Positions 1 through 6,362 of a stretch of DNA of 12,426 bases are shown here, piece after piece (position 1 is the first letter of the stretch; each line of letters starts with the position of its first letter). Position numbers and translations under genes: made by a program. The stretch comes from Proteiniphilum sp. UBA5283 (GTDB lineage: Bacteria > Bacteroidota > Bacteroidia > Bacteroidales > Dysgonomonadaceae), in NCBI GenBank assembly GCA_002408485.1, contig DHSP01000033.1, positions 1 to 12,426 on the forward strand, read 5' to 3'. The notes below the pieces were generated by a model that searched no databases, was not told where the DNA came from, and saw only the letters and a list, made by a program, of their open reading frames with translations.

Positions 1-1173
1 TTTCGCCTTCGAAAAGAGTTTCAACCAGATATACCCCACAATCATCGCCAGGGCTGAAGCAATGAGCACGGAGAGTTTGGCAATATCGCGCAACATTTCG
101 TGGTCATGAAAAGCGAGTATCGATACAAAGATTGACATCGTGAAGCCTATTCCGGCCAGCATGCCTACCCCGATAAACTGAAACCAGTTTATCTTGTCTC
201 CCAACCGCACAAGCCTCAATTTGGTCATCAGGTAAACAGCTGTGGTGATCCCAAGTGGCTTGCCCAGAAACAGTCCCAGAATGATCCCAATGGAGAGTGG
301 AGAGCTTAGGCCCGTTATGGCTGCAGAAGAAATGACGATGCTCGTGTTAGCTAGTGCAAAAATGGGGACTACGATGAAATTCACTGGAAAGCTGAGATGT
401 TTCTCAAATGTAGCCAGTTTATTCGTCGGGAGCAAAAATGCAAGAACTACACCTGCAAATGAAGCGTGTATGCCCGACCTGTACATGCAGTACCACATAC
501 CTATGCCCAGCAGGATCATGAGGAAGGTGCCCACCTTGTTTTGTAAGCGACGATTTACAAAGAAAATAACGACACCTAGTACGGCGACTATCAGGAGCCA
601 TGTGAGCTGCGGGTTCGATCCGTAAAAAAAGGCGATGATGAGAATGGCACAAAGGTCATCGATGATGGCCAGGGCTGTCAAAAACACTTTCATGGAATGA
701 GGTACAGCTTTTCCAAGTAAACTTACAATCCCCAGGGTAAAGGCAATGTCTGTAGCTGTGGGGATTGCCCACCCCCGTGTGTAGGTGGTACCTCCGGTGA
801 TAAGGATGAAAATCAAAGCCGGAATGGCCACGCCGAACAGTGCAGAAACAGCAGGCAGCATCATTCTTCGTGGTGAGGAAAGCTCTCCGGATGTGGCCTC
901 ACGTTTAATGTCGATGGCCACGTGAAAAAAGAAGAGCGTCATTAATGCATCATTAATAAAGTGTGCAAGGGTGTCGGGCAGATGCAACTGACGAAATCCG
1001 GGGATCACGATTTCCCAAAAGTTGGCGTAATGAATTCCCGTTGCTTTGATATTGGTGAATAGCAACGAAAGGAATGTGCATAAAAGCAGGAGGACTCCTA
1101 AGGATCTACTGTCGTGAATGATCTTCGAAAATATCGACGCAGACGGTTGTATTGATACCTTGTGTGAGCTCAT
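1..1173 (-). CDS. nhaA: Na+/H+ antiporter NhaA (3' end cut by window edge)
   Basis: Inner-membrane antiporter that exchanges Na+ for H+ for pH and sodium homeostasis. I translated the minus strand from the ATG at 1173; the frame is open to base 1, giving 391 residues. Family landmarks are clear: an FFFHVAIDIKRE segment (usual form FFLVGLEIKRE), then GWAIPTATDIAF, then FLTALAIIDDL with the paired aspartates at D172 and D173 (E. coli D163/D164, the ion-binding pair). A GKPLGI motif follows with K305 (the E. coli K300 region), then GIGFTMSIF. Most of the protein is hydrophobic helices. E. coli NhaA is 388 residues and ends shortly after the matching GYxWL helix, so probably only a few to a few tens of residues are missing. 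The gene lies 45 bp after pepE on the same strand, so co-transcription is likely. The residue two after the Asp pair is Cys175, where Gly is usual. Confidence 0.96.
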   Translation of the reverse strand, partial: MSSHKVSIQPSASIFSKIIHDSRSLGVLLLLCTFLSLLFTNIKATGIHYANFWEIVIPGFRQLHLPDTLAHFINDALMTLFFFHVAIDIKREATSGELSSPRRMMLPAVSALFGVAIPALIFILITGGTTYTRGWAIPTATDIAFTLGIVSLLGKAVPHSMKVFLTALAIIDDLCAILIIAFFYGSNPQLTWLLIVAVLGVVIFFVNRRLQNKVGTFLMILLGIGMWYCMYRSGIHASFAGVVLAFLLPTNKLATFEKHLSFPVNFIVVPIFALANTSIVISSAAITGLSSPLSIGIILGLFLGKPLGITTAVYLMTKLRLVRLGDKINWFQFIGVGMLAGIGFTMSIFVSILAFHDHEMLRDIAKLSVLIASALAMIVGYIWLKLFSKAK

Positions 1174-1218
1174 CGGAACAAATTTTGCTGTGAGAGTAAT
1201 TTCCGAATAATGGAATTA

Positions 1219-1923
1219 TTACAAAAGAAAACCAAAGTCATCTTCGTTGGATAGCTCCAACGGTTCCTGCCCGTATTTAAAGATGCGAGCCTTGCGGTTT
1301 CCTATGAGTGTCAGCTCCTTCCCTTCAAGGAGCAGCATGGTTCCCTCGCGTAAACCTACCACGTACACTTCCCTGTTTACCTCTATGAATTCCTGAATAC
1401 GTGCTTCGCGCGTTTCGCCACCGTGGTTTGCCGGGTTGTCGTCCAAATAGTGCGGATTTATCTGGAAGGGTACCAGCTTTAGAGTCTTGAACTTCTCCGG
1501 TTGCACAATAGGCATGTCGTTAGTTGTCCTTAGCGTGGGGCATGCTATGTTTGAGCCAGCACTCCACCCGATGTAGGGCATACCTTTCTTTACTTTTTTC
1601 CGGATGACTTTCATCAGTCCTTTGTCCTGGAGTATTTTTACCAGTTGCCACGTGTTGCCGCCTCCCACCACAATGGCGTCGGCATTCTCGATGGCCTCCA
1701 TGGGGTTGATGAAGCGATGGATGCTGGTGACATGATGGCCTATTTCAGCAAAACGCGCATTTACTTTTTCTTCGTATGCTTCGTAAGAAAAAGTGACGGC
1801 AGCGTATGGAATAAAAATGGCATTCTTTGCTTTTTCTCCCAGAAAATCCTTTATATAGTTTTTGGGATAGTCCAGATAACCTTCTCCCGGATTTGTAGAA
1901 TTGCTGATCAATAAAAGTCTCAT
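1219..1923 (-). CDS. pepE: Peptidase E (alpha-aspartyl dipeptidase, family S51)
   Basis: Cytoplasmic serine peptidase that hydrolyses dipeptides with an N-terminal aspartate. The 234-residue product starts at an ATG and has the family's usual length. The nucleophile elbow GWSAGS puts the catalytic serine at S121, with Asp in NDMPI at D136 and His in INPHYL at H158. These match the E. coli PepE triad S120/D135/H157 with a constant offset of one. An IVVGGGNTWQL segment (about 84-94) is the conserved strand-loop of this class I glutamine-amidotransferase-like fold. It is the first gene of a probable pepE-nhaA unit, and a TATATTTG box lies 25 bp upstream of the start. It is divergent from the AlkD-like gene. 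No signal peptide is visible. The stop codon sits in the AT-rich dyad AATAAT-GGA-ATTATT (1206-1220), which is too weak to call a terminator. Confidence 0.95.
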   Translation of the reverse strand: MRLLLISNSTNPGEGYLDYPKNYIKDFLGEKAKNAIFIPYAAVTFSYEAYEEKVNARFAEIGHHVTSIHRFINPMEAIENADAIVVGGGNTWQLVKILQDKGLMKVIRKKVKKGMPYIGWSAGSNIACPTLRTTNDMPIVQPEKFKTLKLVPFQINPHYLDDNPANHGGETREARIQEFIEVNREVYVVGLREGTMLLLEGKELTLIGNRKARIFKYGQEPLELSNEDDFGFLL

Positions 1924-1947
1924 TGTAAGGGATTTTGTTTAAAAGCA

Positions 1948-1955
1948 CAAATATA
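1948..1955 (-). promoter_or_regulatory. Candidate -7 box for pepE-nhaA
   Basis: The minus strand reads TATATTTG, a full match to the Bacteroidota -7 consensus TAnnTTTG. A start site a few bases downstream would give a leader of about 18 nt before the pepE ATG. No TTTG lies at the expected 19-21 bp spacing upstream, so support rests on the -7 box and its position. Confidence 0.4.
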
Positions 1956-1998
1956 ATGAAAAATAGACAAAAAATGAGATTATTCAATGCGAATAGCG

Positions 1999-2006
1999 TA
2001 ATTTTG
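1999..2006 (+). promoter_or_regulatory. Candidate -7 box for the AlkD-like gene
   Basis: TAATTTTG fully matches TAnnTTTG and lies 12 bp before the GTG start at 2019, so the mRNA leader would be only a few nucleotides. No good -33 TTTG is seen. It lies back to back with the pepE box at 1948-1955, about 43 bp apart. Confidence 0.42.
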
Positions 2007-2018
2007 TGATCAAAAAAC

Positions 2019-2699
2019 GTGGAAAAAGAATCTATAGAGACTGTTTTACGACAAATACGTACCGACTTGAGACTTTCAATGGATGGTGTTGTCTCTGCCA
2101 GCATGCGTGCAAAGGGGGCGGGATACCGGATGAATTTTGGAGTCAATCTGCCAAGGATCCGAGAGATATCCAAAAAGTATACGGCTGGTAAAATGTTGGC
2201 TGAAATTCTTTGGAAGGAGGATGTGCGAGAGTTGAAAATCCTGGCTACCATGCTCTATCCGGCAGATGGTTTGACAAGAGACACTGCAGAAAGATGGGGA
2301 GCCGGAATTGGCAACCAGGAGATACGGGAACAGGTGTGTAAAAATCTTTTTCAGGAAGTCTCTTTTGCCGACTCACTGGTCAATGACTGGATACAAAATG
2401 AGAGCGAAAGGATTCGTACTACTGGTTACTGGCTTTTCGCAAGAATTTGCATCATTCACTCCGAAGCCAGAGAACGCGTGTGCGAGCCGTTGTTATTACG
2501 TCAGGCTGTGCAAGACTTGATGAGTGAGTCGTTGTTGCTCCGTCAGTCAGCATTGAACGCATTGAAATTTTACGGCAAGGTGTCAGAGAAGCATGCCAAA
2601 GAGGTACTGCACAGTGTTGAGTCGCTTGAAGGCGTTAATAATAGCTCAATACCGGAAATGCTTGATTTGCTGCGTTTTGAGTTTAGTTATGTGGGTTAG
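2019..2699 (+). CDS. AlkD-like DNA alkylation repair family protein (HEAT-like repeats)
   Basis: A 226-residue, mostly helical protein of the DNA alkylation repair/AlkD type. Characterised members are DNA glycosylases for N3- and N7-alkylpurines built from HEAT-like repeats. Landmarks are FGVNLPRIREI (40-50), LAEILWKEDVRELKILATML (60-79), an amphipathic helix pair at 85-125, then ERIRTTGYWLFARI (130-143). The start is taken as GTG at 2019. An in-frame TGA lies at 2007-2009, and the next ATG (2079) would delete the first helix, which I believe the family conserves. B. cereus AlkD has a Trp-x3-Asp catalytic motif (W109/D113); the equivalent stretch here seems to be NQEIRE (99-104), without the Trp. 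Glycosylase activity should therefore not be assumed. The stop overlaps the stop of the convergent small membrane-protein gene. Confidence 0.86.
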   Translation: MEKESIETVLRQIRTDLRLSMDGVVSASMRAKGAGYRMNFGVNLPRIREISKKYTAGKMLAEILWKEDVRELKILATMLYPADGLTRDTAERWGAGIGNQEIREQVCKNLFQEVSFADSLVNDWIQNESERIRTTGYWLFARICIIHSEARERVCEPLLLRQAVQDLMSESLLLRQSALNALKFYGKVSEKHAKEVLHSVESLEGVNNSSIPEMLDLLRFEFSYVG

Positions 2700-2881
2700 C
2701 TTTTAAAGTTTTTCTTGATGAAAAACATCGACAGTAGCATATTAAGAATGAGGAAGCCACCCATGCCAGCGAAAAAAATTCCTTTCCACTGAGGAAAAAT
2801 AAGCAGGGCGGTAACCGATGCTGCTGCAATTGCTGCGATGATTATCCACAAAACCGTAAGAATTGTTTTTCTTTTTGCCAT
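2696..2881 (-). CDS. Small two-helix membrane protein, unknown function
   Basis: A 61-residue product starting at an ATG. A basic N-terminus (MAKRKT) is followed by a hydrophobic helix at about 8-29, a short turn with Pro-Gln-Trp-Lys (30-33), a second Gly-rich helix at about 34-54 and a basic tail ending KKNFKS. This suggests a helical hairpin in the inner membrane with both ends in the cytoplasm. I do not recognise a named family. Reasons to think it real are clean membrane topology, positive flanking charges, an ATG start, and a TATTTTTG box 20 bp upstream. Its TAA and the TAG of the AlkD-like gene share two bases. It lies 96 bp after the alpha/beta hydrolase on the same strand and could be read with it or from its own promoter. 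Confidence 0.7.
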   Translation of the reverse strand: MAKRKTILTVLWIIIAAIAAASVTALLIFPQWKGIFFAGMGGFLILNMLLSMFFIKKNFKS

Positions 2882-2900
2882 TGTTATGTGAGTTTATCTA

Positions 2901-2921
2901 CAAAAATAAGAATAATTATTC
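2901..2921 (-). promoter_or_regulatory. Candidate -7 box plus 12-bp palindrome upstream of the small membrane-protein gene
   Basis: On the minus strand TATTTTTG (2908-2901) matches TAnnTTTG and would give a leader of about 13 nt. Just upstream lies GAATAATTATTC (2910-2921), a perfect 12-bp palindrome that would occupy the spacer between the -33 and -7 boxes, where a repressor could bind. No -33 TTTG is apparent. The dyad is AT-rich and could be chance. Confidence 0.35.
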
Positions 2922-2977
2922 AGCCAGGCGTTTTTTGTTGTTATCATGAGGCTTCCTTGAAGAAAATCCTGGCGATT

Positions 2978-4366
2978 TTATTCTGTTTCTTTTATGAGCC
3001 AATTTGTGATGTCGGAAAGTACTTCCGGAGAAATTGTTTGTGTAATTTTGGCATATTCTTCAACTCTTCCCGTCGCGCTCTCCTGAAAAAGATGGTTCAA
3101 TCCCGGGTATACTTTTGTTACCGTGCAATCGTTCCCTCCTTTTTCCAGAGCTTTTTTGATGGCGGTGAGGTTTTTTTCGGCTGCTACCTGTAGGTCGTTC
3201 TCTCCGTTGATGGCCAATACTGCACAGGAAACTTTTTCCAGGTAAGAAGCCGGGTCTGCAGCAAGAAAACTCCGGTAACCGGGTTTGATCATCGCATTGA
3301 ACTGACTCCGCAAATAGGATTCTTTGTTCATTTTCATTTTTAGCAGAATCGGCAGTTGCTCCCAGAGATGCAGCAATTTATCACGTAAAGCTGTGCGGTG
3401 ATTTTCTGAACCATCCCACGAGAGAAGGCTTTCAAAGATTTCGCGGTTGAACATCTGCAGTTTTTCGATGGTCTTGGGCTCCATAGCCTGTTGCTGCATG
3501 GATATTTCGTTCTGGTCCAGTACTACCTCAATGCCGGTTGTTCCGGGCGCAGCCATCAGTACCATCAAACGGACTCCTTTCTCTTCCGATGCTACCATCG
3601 GGGCAACAATGCCTCCTTCGCTGTGTCCCAGCAGACCCACTTTTGAGCTGTCGATCTCTTTTCTCTGCTTCAGGTAGTTCATTGCCATTGCGGCGTCATC
3701 AGCAAAATCACGGAGAGTGGCTTTGTCGTAATCGCCGGTGGATTTACCAACACCCCGCTTGTCGTACCGCAAGACGGCAAAGCCATTTTTTGTGAGATGA
3801 TCGGAAATAACAAAAAAAGGTTTATGCCCATAGAGTGTCTCGTCGCGGTCATTCGGTCCGCTGCCGGCAATAAGTACTATTGCCGGAAAGACACCCAGGC
3901 TGTCGGGTAATGTAAGTGTGCCCGAAAGAGAAAAACTTTTATCAGAGTGTTGAATAATGACCTCTTCCGAAATATAGGGAAGTGGTTCCTGCGGCATTTG
4001 AGGACGTTGAAGCAGCGGCTCGCCGGAACGCTGCAACGTGAGAGGAAAAGAAATGCCACCCTGGCTGAATGTGCCCGTGATAGAATCACTTTCTAATGTT
4101 CCTCTGTAAAACAAACCCAAGCCGGAGGCAATAATTTCCAGCTTATTATCCCGGAATGAGCTCCTCGTAGTGGGCAGCCCAAAGGCTCCCTGATCGGGAC
4201 TATCCATGGTGCTGGTCAATATGGAGTCATTCTTTTCGATGTGGAAAACGATCCGGAGGCGGGTGGACTGTATCTCCAGCATGCCTTCCCAGTTGCCGGT
4301 GATATCTTGTGCATTCAGAAACACAACGGCAAAAAACAGGACGATAAAAAGAAATGTTTTATTCAT
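2978..4366 (-). CDS. Exported alpha/beta hydrolase (serine esterase/acyl hydrolase-like)
   Basis: A 462-residue product with a typical type I signal peptide (about 1-19: MNK, hydrophobic core, FLNAQ), so it probably acts in the periplasm or is exported. Residues 21-115 form a beta-rich N-terminal domain beginning DITGNWEG and containing MDSPDQGAFG, an accessory domain common in Bacteroidota hydrolases of this kind. The alpha/beta hydrolase fold follows: IAGSGPNDRDE (166-176, oxyanion region), LRYDKRGVGKSTG (199-211), the nucleophile elbow GHSEGG with S249, Asp in NGENDLQV at D391 and His in GLNHLF at H425. The triad is complete and in order. The substrate cannot be read from sequence; esterase or peptidase-like acyl hydrolase is as far as I would go. 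The start overlaps the last 8 bp of rlmH in another frame, which suggests translational coupling. Confidence 0.92.
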   Translation of the reverse strand: MNKTFLFIVLFFAVVFLNAQDITGNWEGMLEIQSTRLRIVFHIEKNDSILTSTMDSPDQGAFGLPTTRSSFRDNKLEIIASGLGLFYRGTLESDSITGTFSQGGISFPLTLQRSGEPLLQRPQMPQEPLPYISEEVIIQHSDKSFSLSGTLTLPDSLGVFPAIVLIAGSGPNDRDETLYGHKPFFVISDHLTKNGFAVLRYDKRGVGKSTGDYDKATLRDFADDAAMAMNYLKQRKEIDSSKVGLLGHSEGGIVAPMVASEEKGVRLMVLMAAPGTTGIEVVLDQNEISMQQQAMEPKTIEKLQMFNREIFESLLSWDGSENHRTALRDKLLHLWEQLPILLKMKMNKESYLRSQFNAMIKPGYRSFLAADPASYLEKVSCAVLAINGENDLQVAAEKNLTAIKKALEKGGNDCTVTKVYPGLNHLFQESATGRVEEYAKITQTISPEVLSDITNWLIKETE

Positions 4367-4832
4367 GATGGTAGGGTTCGTTGTGTAAAATTGTCATTGC
4401 ACGATAAAGCTGTTCTGTAAACACCATTCTCACCATTTGGTGGGTAAAGGTCATTTTTGAAAGCGACATCTTTTCGTTTGCTGCATCGTAGATATCCTGC
4501 GAAAAGCCGTAGGGACCTCCCACCATAAAAACCAACCGTTTCGGAACCGTGTGGCTCTTTTTTTCCAGGTATCGGGCAAACTCTATGGAGGTGTATTGTT
4601 TTCCTTTGTCATCCAGCAAAACAACCCAATCTCCCGGTTGCAATGATTTCAGCAATACGTTGCCCTCCTGTGTTTTCTGCTCTTTCTCTGAAATGGTTTT
4701 TCTGTTTTTGAGATCCGGAACGACGATCATCTCGAAGGGAATGTAAAAATTTACTCTTTTCCGATACTCTTCAATCAACTGTACAAAGTGTTTATTGTCC
4801 GTTTTCCCGACAGAAAGCAAAATGACTTTCAT
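4359..4832 (-). CDS. rlmH: 23S rRNA (pseudouridine1915-N3)-methyltransferase RlmH
   Basis: SPOUT-class methyltransferase that uses S-adenosylmethionine to methylate pseudouridine 1915 in helix 69 of 23S rRNA on assembled 70S ribosomes. At 157 residues it is close to the E. coli enzyme (155). Diagnostic motifs are the N-terminal KVILLSVGKT, PGDWVVLLDDKGK (66-78), the SAM-knot GGPYGFS (105-111), SKMTFTHQMVR (125-135) and the C-terminal YRAMTILHNEPYHH. It starts at the ATG at 4832. It is the first gene of a two-gene unit with the alpha/beta hydrolase, whose ATG lies inside the rlmH end, and it is divergent from nadC. Confidence 0.97.
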   Translation of the reverse strand: MKVILLSVGKTDNKHFVQLIEEYRKRVNFYIPFEMIVVPDLKNRKTISEKEQKTQEGNVLLKSLQPGDWVVLLDDKGKQYTSIEFARYLEKKSHTVPKRLVFMVGGPYGFSQDIYDAANEKMSLSKMTFTHQMVRMVFTEQLYRAMTILHNEPYHHE

Positions 4833-4843
4833 TCTTTCATAAG

Positions 4844-4855
4844 TTACATTTGTAA
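4844..4855. repeat. Dyad copy 1, TTACATTTGTAA
   Basis: Two 5-bp arms (TTACA/TGTAA) around a 2-bp centre. An identical 12-mer lies at 4972-4983. This copy overlaps the putative rlmH core promoter and start site. It could be an operator; no regulator is identifiable from the window. Confidence 0.45.
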
Positions 4856-4860
4856 AGATA
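4853..4860 (-). promoter_or_regulatory. Candidate -7 box for rlmH
   Basis: The minus strand reads TATCTTTA, one mismatch from TAnnTTTG, 20 bp before the rlmH ATG; the leader would be about 15 nt. A full match, TATATTTG on the minus strand at 4959-4952, is an alternative that would give a leader of about 110 nt. Confidence 0.35.
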
Positions 4861-4971
4861 CATGCCGCAAGCGGAATGGATATTTATCGCCATTTAACCC
4901 GAAGTGACGGGAATTTTAACCCCAAATGATTAAAAAAGCCATAATCAGCGGCAAATATAACTGTTTATTTC

Positions 4972-4983
4972 TTACATTTGTAA
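4972..4983. repeat. Dyad copy 2, TTACATTTGTAA
   Basis: Exact second copy of the 12-mer at 4844-4855, 128 bp away in the same orientation. Flanking bases differ, so it is not part of a longer duplication. It encloses the putative nadC -7 box TACATTTG. Confidence 0.45.
4973..4980 (+). promoter_or_regulatory. Candidate -7 box for the nadC operon
   Basis: TACATTTG matches TAnnTTTG; a start a few bases downstream would leave a leader of about 70 nt before the nadC ATG. The same octamer at 4845-4852 in the upstream dyad is a second candidate. No TTTG is seen at the ideal -33 spacing for this copy. Confidence 0.35.
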
Positions 4984-5057
4984 GAGTTTTTTGGTAAAAT
5001 TATAACAATTTCGGTATGCTGTGTGTTTAGAACAAAAATGCCGATCTTAATGAGACA

Positions 5058-5903
5058 ATGGACATAGATAAATTAATAAGCAATCTGATTGAACTAGCCT
5101 TCGCCGAAGATATAGGCGATGGTGATCACACCACATTGTGCAGCATTCCCGCGGAGGAAACCGGACAGTCGAGACTGTTAATCAAGGAAAAAGGAATTCT
5201 TGCAGGGGTGGAAATAGCGAAGACCATATTTCATAAATTTGACGACAGCCTTAAGCTGGAGATTTTTATCGATGACGGTATGCCTGTCAATCCGGGCGAT
5301 ATAGCTTTCGTCGTTTCCGGCAAAGTGCAATCAATACTTCAAACGGAGCGTTTGGTGCTCAATGTGATGCAACGAATGAGCGGCATTGCCACCATTACCC
5401 ATGAGTATGTAAAACAACTGGAGGGCACATCGACAAAGATACTCGATACCAGGAAGACCACGCCTGGTATGCGTATTCTGGAAAAACAAGCTGTGAAAAT
5501 CGGTGGAGGAGAGAATCACAGGATTGGCCTTTTTGATATGATCCTGTTGAAGGACAACCACGTCGATTTTGCCGGAGGAATAGGAAATGCCATCCGAGGT
5601 GCGCAGAAGTATCTGAAGGAGAAGAATAAATCACTCAAAATAGAAATCGAAGTCCGGAATATACAAGAGCTTGAGGAGGTTCTCCGGATAGGAGGTGTAA
5701 ACCGGATTATGCTCGACAATTTTACTCCCGAACTTACGCGCCGGGCGGTGCAGATCGTCGATGGACGCGTAGAGCTTGAATCATCGGGAGGAATAACATT
5801 CGATACAATCCGAACGTATGCTGAGACCGGTGTGGATTACATCTCTGTGGGCGCAATCACACATTCCGTGAAGAGTCTCGATATGAGTCTGAAAGCAGTT
5901 TGA
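5058..5903 (+). CDS. nadC: Nicotinate-nucleotide pyrophosphorylase (quinolinate phosphoribosyltransferase)
   Basis: Converts quinolinate and PRPP to nicotinate mononucleotide, CO2 and pyrophosphate, the last step of de novo pyridine ring synthesis for NAD. At 281 residues it has the usual length. Motifs in order are AEDIGDGDHTT (16-26), ERLVLNVMQRMSGIAT (97-112), DTRKTTPGMR (130-139), KIGGGENHR (147-155), LLKDNH (163-168), IEIEV (195-199), IMLDN (217-221), ESSGGI (241-246) and ISVGAITHS (262-270). R98, R132, K133, H154, R155 and K165 sit at a constant offset of 7 from the substrate-binding residues I recall for the M. tuberculosis enzyme, so the active site looks intact. The ATG at 5058 gives the expected N-terminus. 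nadA and nadB are not in the window. It heads a run with the dCMP deaminase (8 bp gap) and the S41 protease. Confidence 0.97.
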   Translation: MDIDKLISNLIELAFAEDIGDGDHTTLCSIPAEETGQSRLLIKEKGILAGVEIAKTIFHKFDDSLKLEIFIDDGMPVNPGDIAFVVSGKVQSILQTERLVLNVMQRMSGIATITHEYVKQLEGTSTKILDTRKTTPGMRILEKQAVKIGGGENHRIGLFDMILLKDNHVDFAGGIGNAIRGAQKYLKEKNKSLKIEIEVRNIQELEEVLRIGGVNRIMLDNFTPELTRRAVQIVDGRVELESSGGITFDTIRTYAETGVDYISVGAITHSVKSLDMSLKAV

Positions 5904-5911
5904 TAAGAAGC

Positions 5912-6343
5912 ATGAGACAAACCGACAGTAAACAGGAATTACTTGATCAAAGATATATGCGCATGGCCTTTATATGGGCCGAGAATTCCTATTGTAAACG
6001 CCGACAAGTGGGGGCGCTCCTGGTGAAAGATAAAATGATCATCTCCGACGGATTTAATGGTACGCCCGCGGGCTTTGAGAATATTTGTGAAGATGATAAC
6101 AACGTTACGAAGCCTTATGTGCTGCATGCCGAGGCCAATGCAATCACAAAAGTAGCCCGCTCCAACAACAGCAGTGAGGGGGCTACACTTTACGTGACTT
6201 CATCTCCCTGCATAGAATGCGCCAAGCTGATCATTCAGGCCGGGATAAAACGCGTGGTGTATGCCGACTCCTATCGCTTGAGCGACGGCATCGAGCTTTT
6301 ACGAAGAGCAGAAATTGAAATGATTGCTTTAGAAATGGCATAA
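5912..6343 (+). CDS. Deoxycytidylate (dCMP) deaminase
   Basis: Zinc enzyme that deaminates dCMP to dUMP, feeding thymidylate synthesis. Zinc and catalytic motifs are HAEANAI (H72, E74) and SSPCIECAK (C100, C103). The family's RRQVGALLVKD (30-40), DGFNGTPAGFEN (46-57) and GIKRVVYAD are present, placing it in the ComEB/dCMP deaminase group rather than with cytidine or tRNA adenosine deaminases. I chose the ATG at 5912 (143 residues). A TTG at 5900 in the same frame would add four residues and overlap the nadC stop, but ATG is favoured and AAGAAG lies just upstream of it. The 8-bp gap after nadC and 19-bp gap before the protease suggest one operon. There is no obvious pathway link to either neighbour beyond housekeeping metabolism. 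Confidence 0.94.
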   Translation: MRQTDSKQELLDQRYMRMAFIWAENSYCKRRQVGALLVKDKMIISDGFNGTPAGFENICEDDNNVTKPYVLHAEANAITKVARSNNSSEGATLYVTSSPCIECAKLIIQAGIKRVVYADSYRLSDGIELLRRAEIEMIALEMA

Positions 6344-6362
6344 AAGGATAAAAAGGGTATTG

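Noticed and set aside
540..561. Inverted repeat TTTGTAA-N8-TTACAAA
   Set aside because: Lies inside nhaA coding sequence with no T run or regulatory context; likely chance, despite resemblance to the TTACA/TGTAA dyads at 4844 and 4972.
242..625. Plus-strand 127-codon frame
   Set aside because: Antisense shadow of nhaA, whose minus-strand frame is continuous and strongly conserved.
1206..1220. AATAAT-GGA-ATTATT dyad at the end of pepE as a terminator
   Set aside because: All A/T stem with no T tract; would separate pepE from nhaA only 45 bp away.
2923..2973. GCCAGG...CCTGGC inverted repeat after the hydrolase gene
   Set aside because: Arms only 6 bp with a 39-nt loop and no T run in the minus-strand direction; not a credible terminator.
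5038..5067. Nine-codon out-of-frame ORF (MPILMRQWT) overlapping the nadC start
   Set aside because: Short and in A-rich leader sequence; no codon bias or stalling motif to suggest a leader peptide.
5900..5911. TTG start for the dCMP deaminase overlapping the nadC stop
   Set aside because: The in-frame ATG four codons later fits the family N-terminus and start preference better; overlap may still matter for coupling.
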